64,000 nucleotides of DNA, taken from Ulva prolifera. Its lineage: Eukaryota; Chlorophyta; Ulvophyceae; Ulvales; Ulvaceae. The notes below the pieces were generated by a model. That model did not search any database. It had not been told where the DNA came from and worked only from the letters and a program-made list of their open reading frames with translations. Below are positions 37,648-48,790 of the stretch, one piece after another (the first letter of the stretch is position 1; each line of letters opens with the position of its first letter). The DNA lies in NCBI GenBank assembly GCA_023078555.1, contig CM041198.1, positions 9,409,836 through 9,473,835 on the forward strand, in the 5' to 3' direction. The position numbers and the translations under genes were made by a program.

Positions 37648-40459
37648 TCACACAGCAGCCACCAGCCCCAGCGTCTGCAGCAGCTGCTGACTGACACCCA
37701 CGCCTTGCAGCTGAGCAACCACCCAGTCCCTCCACTCGGGGTCCATGTACGGCACGAGCACGGCGAAGAGCACAAGGATGATGACCGGCTTGAGCCGGGT
37801 CCATTTTGACCGCGCCCGCTGCAGCTGCCGCATCGCAACCGTCCGCCGGCGCTCTGTCAGCAGAGTGAAGAACAGCCCAGAGAAGATGGCGATGAGAGAC
37901 GACGTCAGAGAACAGACTACATACGGCATAGAGAAGTCCGGGGTTGCCAGCGTGGTAACGACATTTGCAGTATGAGAGTCATGTGCTGCCCTGCACGTGA
38001 GCGTTGCCAGCGACTCCGCCACGAACACCTGCACAACAAGTAACCACTGCACAGGATCAACATTCTCTGCAAGCCCTCCAACTGTCGCAAATCAGCAAGC
38101 AGCTCTGTGATATTCCAAGGGTTACTACTTCAACAGCGGGTGCCACGGGAATTATAGCGACTGCAGGAGCTTTAGGAATTACTACACATTCAACTCGCAG
38201 CATGCAGGAGCACAGGGTCACACGTTCTCGGAGTGCTGGGCATACGCCTGAGTCGCGTCCTCCCAGCATCCTGGTTGAACTAGCTGCTGGCCTGCGGTAT
38301 CTGCTCTTGCCACAGTGACCCGGGTCGGGGAGATGTCAAAGCCACGGTGAGCATCCGGCGGATACTCCTCCAAGTAGAGCAGGGTCTTGCTGACATCTAC
38401 TGAGATAGTCACGACGGTCGATGCCGGTTGCAACTCAAAGCAGAATTCAACAACGTGCATGCGCTCCCGATCTAGGCCTGGGATGATCTGGGTCCAGAAT
38501 GCCAGCTGCATGAAGCACTGAAGTGTGATGCCATTGGAGTCACGCCGGATAGCGATGCAGACCACAACTCTAAAAAAGAAGAAACCACACACAGACCGAA
38601 AAAAATTCACAAAGGAAGGCACCAACCGCAACAACGTTGGGAAACACACCAGACTAATAATAATAATAAAAAAAATCAGCCACAAAGAGGTTGTGGACAA
38701 CAGAAAGGTGTGACACATGCTCAGGCACTGCAGCCTTATATTGTACAGAACATCGTGGCGTGTGGCAGGATGCAGCAAAAGCAGTCCCCAAGACTCAACA
38801 CAGGTGACCGCACATTGCGGACAATGGCATTTTGCATTCTCACCAGAGGCGGCTGAGTGGATTGCCACCTGACACTATATTCTAGCTTTGATGAAGAGGA
38901 AGACGTTTTCACAGGCATAAGCAACGATCAATCATTGTCATTACAAGACAGGCACCGCTGTTTTCAGAAGAGAGTGCTGCTAACACAGTAGGATGCAGCA
39001 CCTTCCGCAGCGATGTTTGCACGCCATCGACCGTCGCTTCCAGCGTGTGAATCCAAGGACAGAGGAACCATGGCAAGGTCGTCCGCGAGCATACAATCAG
39101 TGTGGGCTGCGGACCCTCCCTACCCGGCGCCCGACCTGTTTCGCTGTCACTGCTCAAGCGACCTCTTTGCAACTCAAGCAGGAAGGTGCCGGACACCTCT
39201 CCCGCACCGAGCAGCTGCTGCGATGCCCGCAACGGTACTGTGTCAGGCACCCCGGATCTGGCGTGTGAGGCGGGCTGTAAAGCTACGTGTAACGGAGCAA
39301 CACCAGAGGTCAAACTCATCTGGTCGGATAGTGCGCACACCAAAACATTGCTCACAGACCTCAAAGGCTTGCAATTCCACGCAGATTGACGGCCAACAAA
39401 GCTGTCGACGTCGAAAGTGCCACGCTGGTTGACAATGGTCATCGTGGTAGCAGAGGCAGCTGGGCAGGGCCTCAGCTGTGAGGGCCGCCGAATTACATCA
39501 GCTAGGACTCGAGAGCCTGATCGCTGCAGGGCTGCTGTCACACGGACCAAGGCTGTGATGTTTCCTGCATGTTCATTGACTCTGGCGTTGGTACTCTAGT
39601 GCCTGTGTGGCGGGAGCTTTGTCGAATGAATGTCACCAGATACCGCAAACTACATAGTTTGCGCCGCACCAGAAGAGTCACCAATCAACTCAAGGGCGAC
39701 GGAGTGGAAGGGTGCACTGAAGAGGACGTCCGGCTGCAGTAATTGCAAGACCCCTGCACTCTGTCCACATGGCAGCAATTTTGCGATGGCTGCCAAATTC
39801 TCAGTGCACAGCGCTTCTTGACTCAGGACACCATATGTGGTGAGATGCTCGCTTGTCGGAGTGATCAGCTGATGTAGTACCTCTTCTGCACTATTCGGTG
39901 CATGTGCAGGGGTCCAAGGCTTCAGAGGCGTCTGGGCTATGTACGCGGTTGACGGCGCCAGTGCATTCAGCGATGTGCAAAACAATCCCGAGACAGCATT
40001 GGTTGTACCACGCCAAAGGCTGGCAACTTGATCTTGTCTTACTACATCATGCCATGCGACCTGTAGTGTTGCACCAGGTGGTGGGACAGAACCGACTCCT
40101 ACTCCCCTGCATCACCCACCTGGAGATGTAACTACCGCCGAAGTGCTTGTTGCCTGATGGCTGAGGGCAGCAGACCAATCTTCGCGCCATCTTCCGCGGG
40201 TGAGCGTGAGTTTCAAGTCTCGTATAGGAAACGAGTCGAATAGAGTGCTCAATGCTCTGGGAAATGTTGCTTGATGAAGCGACGGAGAGCCATGCAGAGC
40301 GATCACCGTGGTCAGAGCAACATGATCTTCGTTCACATCGTGGAGAATTATATGCTCACACGAAGAGTCCCGGGCCTCTGCGTTGCCTGTCCGGGCAATG
40401 ATAATGCCTACAAGCGCAGCTAAAAGAGCCACGACTTTACATTGCCTGAAACAGCACAT
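37648..40459 (-). CDS. PIGT: GPI transamidase subunit PIG-T (Gpi16)
   Basis: Exons read, in order: about 40459-40125 (signal peptide with VVALLAALVGIII; then TFPRALSTLFDSFPIRDLKL, like the family's FPxAL...LxELxLS block), about 39985-39660 (CTENLAAIAKLLPCGQSAGV), about 39550-38960 (with TTLPWFLCPWIHTLE), about 38480-38320 (LLYLEEYPPDAHRGFDISP) and about 38000-37648 (LATPDFSMPYVVCSLTSSLI). These match the order of PIG-T homologues, including the hallmark TPDFSMPYNVI followed by the membrane helix. PIG-T is an ER-lumenal type I membrane protein that stabilises the PIG-K catalytic subunit, to which it is disulphide-linked in animals. The C-terminus has a basic loop and an extra hydrophobic segment (KPVIILVLFAVLVPYMD) beyond the helix seen in animal PIG-T. 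Exon borders are approximate. The stop is TGA. Confidence 0.92.
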
Positions 40460-40760
40460 TCACAATGTCTTGAGCGACTACTCCAGCGTGCATCGCCACA
40501 GCTCAAGCAAGCCTCCTAGACGAGGTCATGCGAACAAGGCAGTGGGATGATCGGCGCGTGTCTGCAGCGCATGCGTTTGCATGCATTCGTATATCTGCAA
40601 AGATTCAGAGTCGCACTTCAGAATGATCCGTGATGTATGTCATGCTAGCATGCCCGCGTTGATCGACAACGCAGCTTGGACTGGTGATATAACCTCGACA
40701 CCGAAAGCCACAGCGGTTACCCCGGCAGCAGGGACACCGCGTGAGAAAGACTGTTGCATA
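40460..40760. other. Spacer upstream of PIG-T
   Basis: About 300 bp between the PIG-T ATG and the stop codon of the next minus-strand coding block. It should contain the PIG-T promoter. No specific element was identified. Confidence 0.4.
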
Positions 40761-43700
40761 TCAAATTTTCCAAAGAAACATCGCAACGGATTGAACTCTG
40801 AAAGCGCGATCTGTATCGCTGACACCTTCTACGCTGGTATGCTGCTGACCTGCCACCTGTAATGCACATCGAAGCAGGCAGGGCCTGGTGATAAGCGACG
40901 CAACGATCATGAGTTCTTTGTCTATATCGCCTGGACTTCGCTTCTATAGAGAGGTGAGGGGATAACATAACGTTCTCTGGTACTTCCGATGTCAAACGCA
41001 CATCGACTCTTTTACAATCGCTGCAGGTCTGCCGGTGCATCCCGTTCCTTATTGAGCAGTTTGATGTCGGTGAGCTTACAGACAAACATGCGCTGCGAAG
41101 GGTCGTAGCGGAGCGCTTCGCACAGAATAGGCAGCATTCCAACCCAGACGTGCGTTCACGACTCGACTCTTTCACGCTTGCAACAAAGCTCTGACAAGGC
41201 TTTGTAAATTGGATGCAATTCGCTTACATGTGATCTGCTTTGCAGACAATCGACATGTTGATTCTCAAAGGAAGACAGGAGCTGGAGGTGCGGATCTGCA
41301 CCGTGTAGGCAGATATCATGCGGCACGCAATTGCTTTCTTGCACAACGGTTTCGCGCATGCAGGAAATTATGCAGCGTTTCAAGAACAGGCATCATGTGG
41401 TGTGTCTCCATGTTGAGCTGATGGCCTATGCTTGCGCCAGCGGTACAATATGATCATGTTATTTGGTTTGCAATGTAGATCAATCAGTGGATCACCGACC
41501 CCAAGGAAAAGAAGCGAGCAGCAGATTCAGTTCAAGACAGGGGTCTCTCACCATGGTTGGAAAAGTTCCTGGAGAGCAACTATGAAAAGCCCAACGCCGT
41601 TTGATCTGACGCGAGTGAGCAAGCATGAACCTCCATGAAATGGCTGATTAGGATTATGTGCAAGCTCAGGTCATCTTGTCACTTTGAGCTGCATATCTTT
41701 TCTCCAGATGATTTTGAACTGCCATCGAGAATGACATGGCTGTGCCACTGCCCGCTGCTGTCTGAAGTTAAGGCATCTGCTCATGTGCGCCAATGCGCCA
41801 GTAGCTCAGCACTATTGTGTAAAAAAAATGTTGTGGCCGTGTCTCGCACCGGTTGCGCTCGTTGCATATAGCTGAATGATGGCTGCCTGCAAATGCGTGT
41901 CTGAAGTTGGGTGTGTGTGAACCAGCATAGCTTCAGGGACGTTATGTTGCGTTGCTTTCTGCATTTTCTAGCAGTCATGAATTCAAGTCGCCTTGAATTG
42001 GCTGCTGTGAAATCCGTGACATCTGCCAATGATGAGGCCACCATGAGGATCTGTCGGGCCGGTGTTCATCAAACAGCAGAACAAGCAACTGCTGCAAATT
42101 GTCAATACCGACAGTTGTAACTTCTTAAGCCAAATGGCACCAGCTGCTCTGCGATGCATACAATGTAGCATTGAAACACATTGCAGCGATGCCCAGACTT
42201 TTGAGCAAGAGGGAATCGTGCGATGTGACGCCTGTGCAGCGGCCCAGACTGTCAGGAATGCATGTGCAACTAGAGCAGGCGGGATGTTGAGGTACTTTGC
42301 TGTGGGTTCGTCAGCACTCAATTCAATGACCTCAGTTCGTTGCTGCAGGCACCCGTGTCCGCTCAATCTTAGCCTGAGGCTTGGAAATAGCGGCATACAG
42401 TATTTGCAGCATCACTTCGCCATGTGAATGTCAGTTGTCCCATCCAAGCATACATCGGCCCGATGCTGAATATGTTTCAGGATTTCACATAGTTGTATAG
42501 CTTCAAAACGCCACGTGTGTGCTGTGTCAGCATGTATTTTACGGCCCAATCCTACATGTTGAAGCTGTGCGAGTCCAGCTTCAGCATCTGCAACGCCTCC
42601 ATTCCATGTCACATTCACTTGCCATGGGTACAATTTACATAGGTTTTCAACCGATGGTAATCTTGCATCACCCCCTGACAGACTTCAACAGTGGTACCAT
42701 CTGGAATCGTAGACCCTCCCCCAGCAGTCACATTTCATCAACAGTCACATATTTCCAAAAACAAGTTAGTTGCCAATATAGCTGTAAGTCAAACGCCAAC
42801 ACAAGCTTAGCAGAGGCCAAATCTTGGGCCCAGTGTTTGTCAGTACGGAATGTCAACTGGCGGTTTATGGCACACATTGCCATCCTGGCAAAGTCATCCA
42901 GCAGACATCTCACCAGAGACACAAGTTAAATACACGATGGACTGGGGCCAGCTTTCCAAGTAAGAATGAAGCGTAGCATCTTCTCAAATCGCCAAAAAAC
43001 GTCCAGCTTCTGAGTTGTCATCTGTTTCAATTTCGTACGGAAGTCGTCAAGTGTCGTCATGTCGTAATTGTGCTACGAATTTCCTCAAGATGGTCCATGT
43101 TGCCTTTGATAACCTTAGAACCATGAAGCAGCTCTGGACGACTGGATTGCATCGCAAGGGTTGAGATTCATCCGCCAATCACCCAATTTCTCCAATTTGC
43201 ATGATTTGCCAATGCTGATCGCCTTGGTGAATGCACTTCCACAATTCAACGGCAAGACGCTGTCTTCATACAAAATTGTGGACGCATGTTGTGACGACGA
43301 GTTGGTCCTTAGTGGCGGTACCTGGACATGGTAACAAGCGGTTCTTGATGAAGGATCTTGCACAAGTTGACAACCTTAAATGAACGGAAGCAACGCCATA
43401 AGGTACAGGGTGAAATATGGAAGAGCCGTGCGATCTGCAGATCATGTGTTCAATATGACAACAAAGCCGATCCACCCATGCAGCCCAAACACATACCGGT
43501 ATTGCTTGAGGAAATGGGCCCTGGGTCTCAGGAGTGCAGCTTCCTTTAGGGGGGTCTTCGCACTGATTCACTTTGGCATCCATGCAAGCAAATTTGAAAA
43601 TATCTTCTGGGTTTTCTGAGAATTGACTGGCATATGCACAATGGCAGAGGACAGCCAGGCGGTCTACCTCGCCGGAGTCAGTCATCGGCATAACGACATT

Positions 43701-44018
43701 ATCGGATTCATTTTGACGTGCACTCGTGACGAGATTGTATGAAGATGCTGAAAGTATGTCTGCCACGGAGGTATGGAGTCTTGATAGCCTGGCTGATTGT
43801 TGCTCATGCTGAGGGCTTGCCTTGTGTGCTTTGTTTGCCTCGTCTTCCTGCCCGTCCTGACGGACAAAAGGCAGTGGCGGTTGATAAACATGTGTCATGG
43901 AATATTCTTGATCCGATAAGGCTCTCTGTGAGTCCATGGCATCTGCACTCTCAACGGCAGGGACTGCCATGCGTGATTTGAATTCGATTGGCCTGCTTGG
44001 CACATCTTCCGGCTCTGT
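40761..44018 (-). CDS. Unrecognised minus-strand coding exons (one or two genes)
   Basis: I do not recognise the protein. Blocks with protein-like sequence and fitting splice sites, from 5' to 3': 44018-43571 (acceptor ttttttgcag; contains DRLAVLCHCAYASQFSENPE), about 43360-43130 (FTKAISIGKSCKLEKLGDW), about 43080-42960 (FRTKLKQMTTQKLDVFW and MLRFILTW), about 42900-42780 (DLASAKLVLAFDLQLYWQ), about 42665-42430 (ENLCKLYPWQVNVTWNGG), about 42340-42220 (PTAKYLNIPPALVAHAF), about 41590-41540 (GVGLFIVALQELFQPW, donor GTGAGA), about 41420-41330 (MMPVLETLHNFLHARN), about 41290-41236 (donor GTAAGC), about 41123-41010 (MLPILCEALRYDPSQRMFV) and about 40930-40761 (ELMIVASLITRPCLLRCALQ, ending TGA). Helical, leucine-rich composition suggests an alpha-solenoid. 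Some introns would be only about 50 nt. Frames do not join cleanly everywhere, so two genes are possible. Confidence 0.4.
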
Positions 44019-44206
44019 CTGCAAAAAAATTCATATACGAAAAGGAGATTTTTTCGTGAAACCTGCTTGTAGGTTAGAGCCGCTGCCGGTGCATAGGAGA
44101 GACAAAGCGGAGTTCAAACAGACTGTATGAGGCAAGTCGCATTGTTTCTGTTCTAAAAATGCAAGAGATAAGTATACACAACTTTCACGTCACTGGCGAT
44201 AAGGAA

Positions 44207-44617
44207 TTAACGTGCTTTGCGACGCAATTCTCGCAAGCGGTGTCTCCAGACAGCGCCAGCGTACCGCACCTTGAATCCGCCCGCGCGAAGCATCTGTCGG
44301 CTTGATTGACAAGCTAGCGTACGAGAGCGTTGTCGGCATTTAACGCCTCCATAATGCCGTTTAAGGTTCTTGAACTGCTGCACAGTCACTAAGCAACGCC
44401 AGCAGCGCCAACATGCCCCAGCATCATCCCAAATGAAATCCCAGGTCCTTGCTTGCTCTTTTCGTGCGTCGTCAGGTATGGACACGCGAGGGCGAGTAAT
44501 GAACTGGCTCATAGGATTCATGCCCATGGAGCCGTCCATGTCGTCCCAGTAGCGATTCATGGTCAACAGGTTAAAAAAGCAGCAGTCGTAATCTTCACGG
44601 TCCGATGCGGAGCACAC
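44207..44617 (-). CDS. Unrecognised frame with a Cys/His cluster
   Basis: An intronless frame of up to 136 residues; a plausible start is the ATG of MNRYWDDMDGSMGMNP. It contains ACWRCWRCLVTVQQFKNL followed by KRHYGGVKC, giving C-x2-C-x2-C-x12-H-x5-C, which could bind zinc. It ends in a strongly basic tail (WRHRLRELRRKAR-TAA). No family was recognised. It lies just upstream of the unrecognised exons at 44018 and downstream of another small frame on the same strand. It may be an independent small gene or an upstream exon. Confidence 0.35.
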   Translation of the reverse strand: MCSASDREDYDCCFFNLLTMNRYWDDMDGSMGMNPMSQFITRPRVSIPDDARKEQARTWDFIWDDAGACWRCWRCLVTVQQFKNLKRHYGGVKCRQRSRTLACQSSRQMLRAGGFKVRYAGAVWRHRLRELRRKAR

Positions 44618-44645
44618 CTTTAAAATATGGTACCGCCCTTGCGAC

Positions 44646-44846
44646 TCAGCTCATGGCGCATCCCATGAATCTGGCGACGCGCTCCGCCCAGTCGCGACGC
44701 GTCAAGCGCCCCTCCGGCACTTGGCCCTTCACCAAACTGCGCCGATTGATCAACAACATCCGGAACGACGTGATAAGACTCTGCAGGTTGTTGATGGAAA
44801 GCTGCTCTTGGCTGATTTGTTCATGGGTCGACTGGGTCTGCCCCTT
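44646..44846 (-). CDS. Unrecognised short open frame, possibly an exon
   Basis: Between an upstream TGA (44849-44847) and a TGA at 44648-44646 the frame is open for 66 codons with protein-like sequence: QISQEQLSINNLQSLI, FRMLLINRRSLVKGQ and LTRRDWAERVARFMG. It has no early ATG; the first is in FRMLL. It is therefore more likely an exon or remnant than a whole gene. Helical and basic in character; no homologue is recognised. Confidence 0.3.
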   Translation of the reverse strand, partial: KGQTQSTHEQISQEQLSINNLQSLITSFRMLLINRRSLVKGQVPEGRLTRRDWAERVARFMGCAMS

Positions 44847-44849
44847 TCA

Positions 44850-45810
44850 TGAACTGAGAGCCAGCCCATGTGCTTCCTATGACCTGCCGCTCAACGGCTT
44901 GAACAAGTTATTGCCTGCATGCATGGCAAAAGCGGCCGCAGGTGGTGTACACCGTGCAGGGAAATGTGAGCTATTGTTTGCGTGATAGCTACTGGCCTCC
45001 TGCAGAGCTCTGCAGAGCTGATACACGCTGCGTCGTGACTTCAATGCCACTGCATACAATAAAAAAGCTCGTATGGAGCAGTAACATTCTGGGATATCCT
45101 CAGTAGTTCTGTATATCAGTTGTGAAACCTACATTACCGCTGCCCGGGAACGCACATCAGCCTGCCATGCACAGGCATCAAACACAACTGACACTCGTCT
45201 TGTCGAGTCACCTGCGCCACGATCATCCCAGTTCGGCTCTGCACTCACCTTTCTGGTTCAAAGCAGGATTTCTGCTGCAAATGTACGTCTCTGGTCTGCT
45301 GGGACCGGGGTGAAGGGAATGGTACATTCAACAGGCTGAAATCCGCTCAAAAACTGTTCACTTGTTTGCCACCACAGTGAGATCCTGGTCAAGGCAAATG
45401 ATTTTAGTACTTCACAAGTGAGACATGTCGCATTTCATATGTTTTGCGAATCCGCATTCGCCCGTCTTGAGTTGCAGGTTAACAGGCAGTAAGGCATCAT
45501 GTCAGTCGTCGTCAGATACTCCATGTACATTGCAATCCTGCCACACCAAACCCACTTTCAGTATCCCATTTCTGGATCAGCAGTCGATGGTAAAAAGCAA
45601 ATGATTGTACCCTTCATCCTTGACACAGTTTACTGGCACAGTTAATGCCAGTGAAGCAGGTTATACTGTACTGTGTGTCTCACACCCCCATGCCATCAGT
45701 TGTGAACTGGAGACAGCAAGACCGCTCCACTCTGGGCAGTGTCATGGCAGTCTCTGCGGGCTCTTCCTGCTGCTGGAAGATTGCAAGGTTGGAAGGCATT
45801 GTGCCATCAT
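44850..45810. other. Intergenic, no gene recognised
   Basis: About 960 bp between the small minus-strand frames and the Nudix gene stop. Frames on both strands are short and without motifs. It should contain the Nudix 3' untranslated region. Confidence 0.4.
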
Positions 45811-46691
45811 TCAAGTTGTTTTGGAAAGGGCCTTTGGTGAAATGCTTATCATTGCCAGCTTCAGAACATCAATGACGCTTGGCACACACTCTGCACCCAG
45901 TGCCTCGCCATCAGCATGGACAACTCTGTGAACCATGGCTCCAGGAACAGCACCTTCAGGAGCGACGTACCACTAGCCTTGACGCCATGGACATCCTTCC
46001 ATGCTGCAGTATCAGCATCGTCCGCTGGTGATGGCTCTTGCAGTGGATCCACAACAGTCGCAATCATCTGCAACGATGCGTGTACTCAAGATGAATACAG
46101 CCGTGGCCGGAAAGTGAATATTCAGGAACTCGATGTTCTAGGAGCAGCTGCACCGAGCCTGCCATGCACCCAATGGAGACGGGGTGCAGAGCTATATGAG
46201 GCTCATGCCCAGCTTCAGCTTACGAAACCAGGGAATTTGAAACAACATGCACCAATGTTGGACAACTCGATCACCTTCAGTGCCACTGAAATGCTCAGCT
46301 TTAAAGCCGTCACGGTCCGATTGCAGCAGCGTTGGCTCTGTACCTCAACAATGGCATAGTGGTATGCCAGCTGCCCATCATCGGAACAATAGATGCCATC
46401 GATTGTGGTGACTGGTCTCGGATGTGGGATGCTGTCCGGATCGGGGACAGATACTTGCAGAGGAGCAGGAGGATCCACACACTTTATGTCAATGCCAGTC
46501 TCCTCTTTCACCTCACGTGTTGCAGCTACCGAGAGAGACTCCCCCAGCTCTACACGGCCCCCTGGAAAGCACAAGCCTCCGACAGCCGGTGGCTTGCCTC
46601 GATGTATGAGCAGTACTTGTGGCACGTCTCTCCTTGGACATCGCCGCAGCACAACAACACCCACTGCAGCACTGCAAGCATCAAACTGGGT
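45811..46691 (-). CDS. Nudix hydrolase
   Basis: Exons 46691-46344, 46067-45971 and 45923-45811 (TGA) join in phase, giving at least 185 residues. The Nudix box is complete, G-x5-E-x7-R-E-x2-E-E-x-G: FPGGRVELGESL then SVAATREVKEETGID. It starts with a typical beta-strand, SAAVGVVVLRR, and ends with DDADTAAWKDV, the usual site preceding the last helix. Nudix enzymes hydrolyse nucleoside diphosphates linked to another group (X), such as ADP-ribose, NADH or 8-oxo-dGTP. The box proves the fold and metal site but not the substrate. The second intron is only 47 nt (45970-45924, GTACGT...CACAGAG). The first exon opens with an acceptor, so a short upstream exon with the start codon is unresolved. The short N-terminus gives no targeting clue. 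Confidence 0.9.
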
Positions 46692-48790
46692 CTGTGTAAA
46701 TCATTGCTGGGGTGTGGACTGGAGCGAAGCGGAATGCCTACCTGGGAAAAGTAAGATTTGCTGCATGGCGGAGTTGGTCACAGGTTCTGAATCTGTTGGA
46801 ATCAGGCGCATGCACAAATGCTGCGTTATGCCACAGCGACACTGGGTTGTTTATCTTGCTCCAGCAAAATCGAAGTGCCATCCTCATGACATCAAAGCCA
46901 AAATGAGTTACAATCGCTCGCAGTGGAGAGTGTTGGTCGTCGCTGAGGTCAACTTTGCAGAGCAGGGCATGTGCGTTGGAGTGCAGGGACCTACACGCTT
47001 GCGGACTTCCAGGTTGCCTGCCCGAAGTACGTTCAACCTGATCCGAGTGGCGGTGGGCAAACGTCCGCGTTGGCGCAGTACGGAACCAGCAGTGTGCCTA
47101 GCCGAAAGAGAACGAGCCGATCTCTGAGCTTATGGACACCTGAGCTGGGGGTCGTCTGCGATTTTCATTGTGCACGCTCGAATATCGCGTTCCATCTCAA
47201 GATCACTACATACCCTGGTCAAGCCTCAGGGCAGGCCCTATGTGTTACAAGGACAAAGTAAGCAAGGTAGGTAGCACCGCGAGCAACATCCAGGGGAATC
47301 GCACACCACGCAACAAGCCACACGCAGTACACACCAGCACACCCACGCAACGTCAGCACCTGCGCCGGCCACAACCACACACCATGCCCTATGTGTGGTC
47401 ATCAGAGCTCAGTCCCTCGCCGAACTCGCCGGTTTACATCTGGCCAAGCCCAGGACTGACAAGGCCATGAAGTTTCCCTGTACAGCCGTGGTGGCCATGG
47501 CTCGCCGGCCCACCGGGTGTCATATACGTGTGCAGCATGCCGCATGTCTGCAGCCATGTATGATTGCAATTTTCAGCAGGTGCCTCCTCATGAACCTCAG
47601 CAGCGTCAGCAGCACTATGTGTACATGAACAATCACGTCCCCCCTCCAGGGCACTGCAGACCCACGCATGGTGCCATGAAGCTGCCTGAGGGGGCCTGCG
47701 GGGGCGCCACACATCCCCGTGAAGCAGTCGGCGTCCTAGCCCGCTGCGGGACCAGAAGAATGTCCGTAATCATGTATCACTCAACACTTGCCAGGGCATC
47801 ACACTCGGCATCCCATGGGGAGGACCCACCATGAACCCTTTATCGTCACCAACTGCACCACCGCCAGTGACAGGATCCTGGGCTGCCCACAGCGCCAACA
47901 GTTCACCAACATGAACCCTTTGACGGCAGCTGTAGCGTTGGCAAAGCATCGCCAGAGGCGCCACCGCACCTCCCTCCCATACCGCTGAAACTCCCTGCGA
48001 CCGAACGAACGCACAAGTCACACATTCCAGGCTGCATACTCCCTCCCATACGCAATGAGAGATCAGTTCATGACGCTTCCTATGATTGGGCACCTTAAAT
48101 CAGCTTGGGGGCCCAGACACGCGTGCATGACCGCTATCATCGCCACGGCCGCCCCGCAGTCGACAGAGCGCACACATCCTCCCCTCTGGGCCTGCAGACC
48201 GTATGTTCTTGTATGGCTGCCAAGCGTGAGATAGAGTGCTGTGGTACACGGCACATCAGCTATCTGGAGAGTTTTATTTGGAATGCATACAACCAAATCT
48301 GCATGCGCCTCGTCAAAGCACTGGTGCTCGGCACTCCGGTGAGTGCCTGCCCATGTGCACCATGATTTATTGTGAGCAACAAGTGCCTGGAAGCTTTAGT
48401 GCCGCTGTACCCTTTGGACGACTGGTTGAGCAACACAAGAACCGAATGGTATCTCGGGCCATGTCAGCCCGCCAATGACAGCATCAGCAGCCTCCGTATG
48501 CAAGGTGCAATAGTGGTATAGTGCAATACCGGTCTGCATGCATGCAGAGTTGAAGCAAAGGGAAATTGGGTCGCACATCATCATCATCAGCGTCACTCTA
48601 CTACTGCGGCGTCTCTGTCACAAGCCATAATCACCAACTCATACAAACAATGCATGCACCTGCCAAAGGACAATGCAAAGGAACTTGTGCGCAAGCACAT
48701 GGACGTGATATTCCAGGAACATCTACATATATATGGAAATTCCTATGGAAAGGGAATGCATAGCTGCGCATCGCCTGATGCTACCTGCAT
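46692..48790. other. Intergenic, no gene recognised
   Basis: About 2.1 kb with short frames on both strands and no motif, splice pattern or tRNA-like structure that I could see. It should include the Nudix first exon and promoter on the left and the 3' end of the GAF gene on the right. A CAT/ATG trinucleotide run lies near 48575. Confidence 0.4.

Noticed and set aside
41479-41604. Plus-strand exon-like frame (WITDPKEKKRAAD...SPWLEKFLESNYEK) after an apparent acceptor
   Set aside because: It is protein-like, but the minus strand here also carries a protein-like exon with a GTGAGA donor, and no plus-strand partner exons were found nearby.
48570-48592. CAT trinucleotide run as a coding Met/His repeat
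   Set aside because: Too short, in a motif-free spacer, and no surrounding coding signal.
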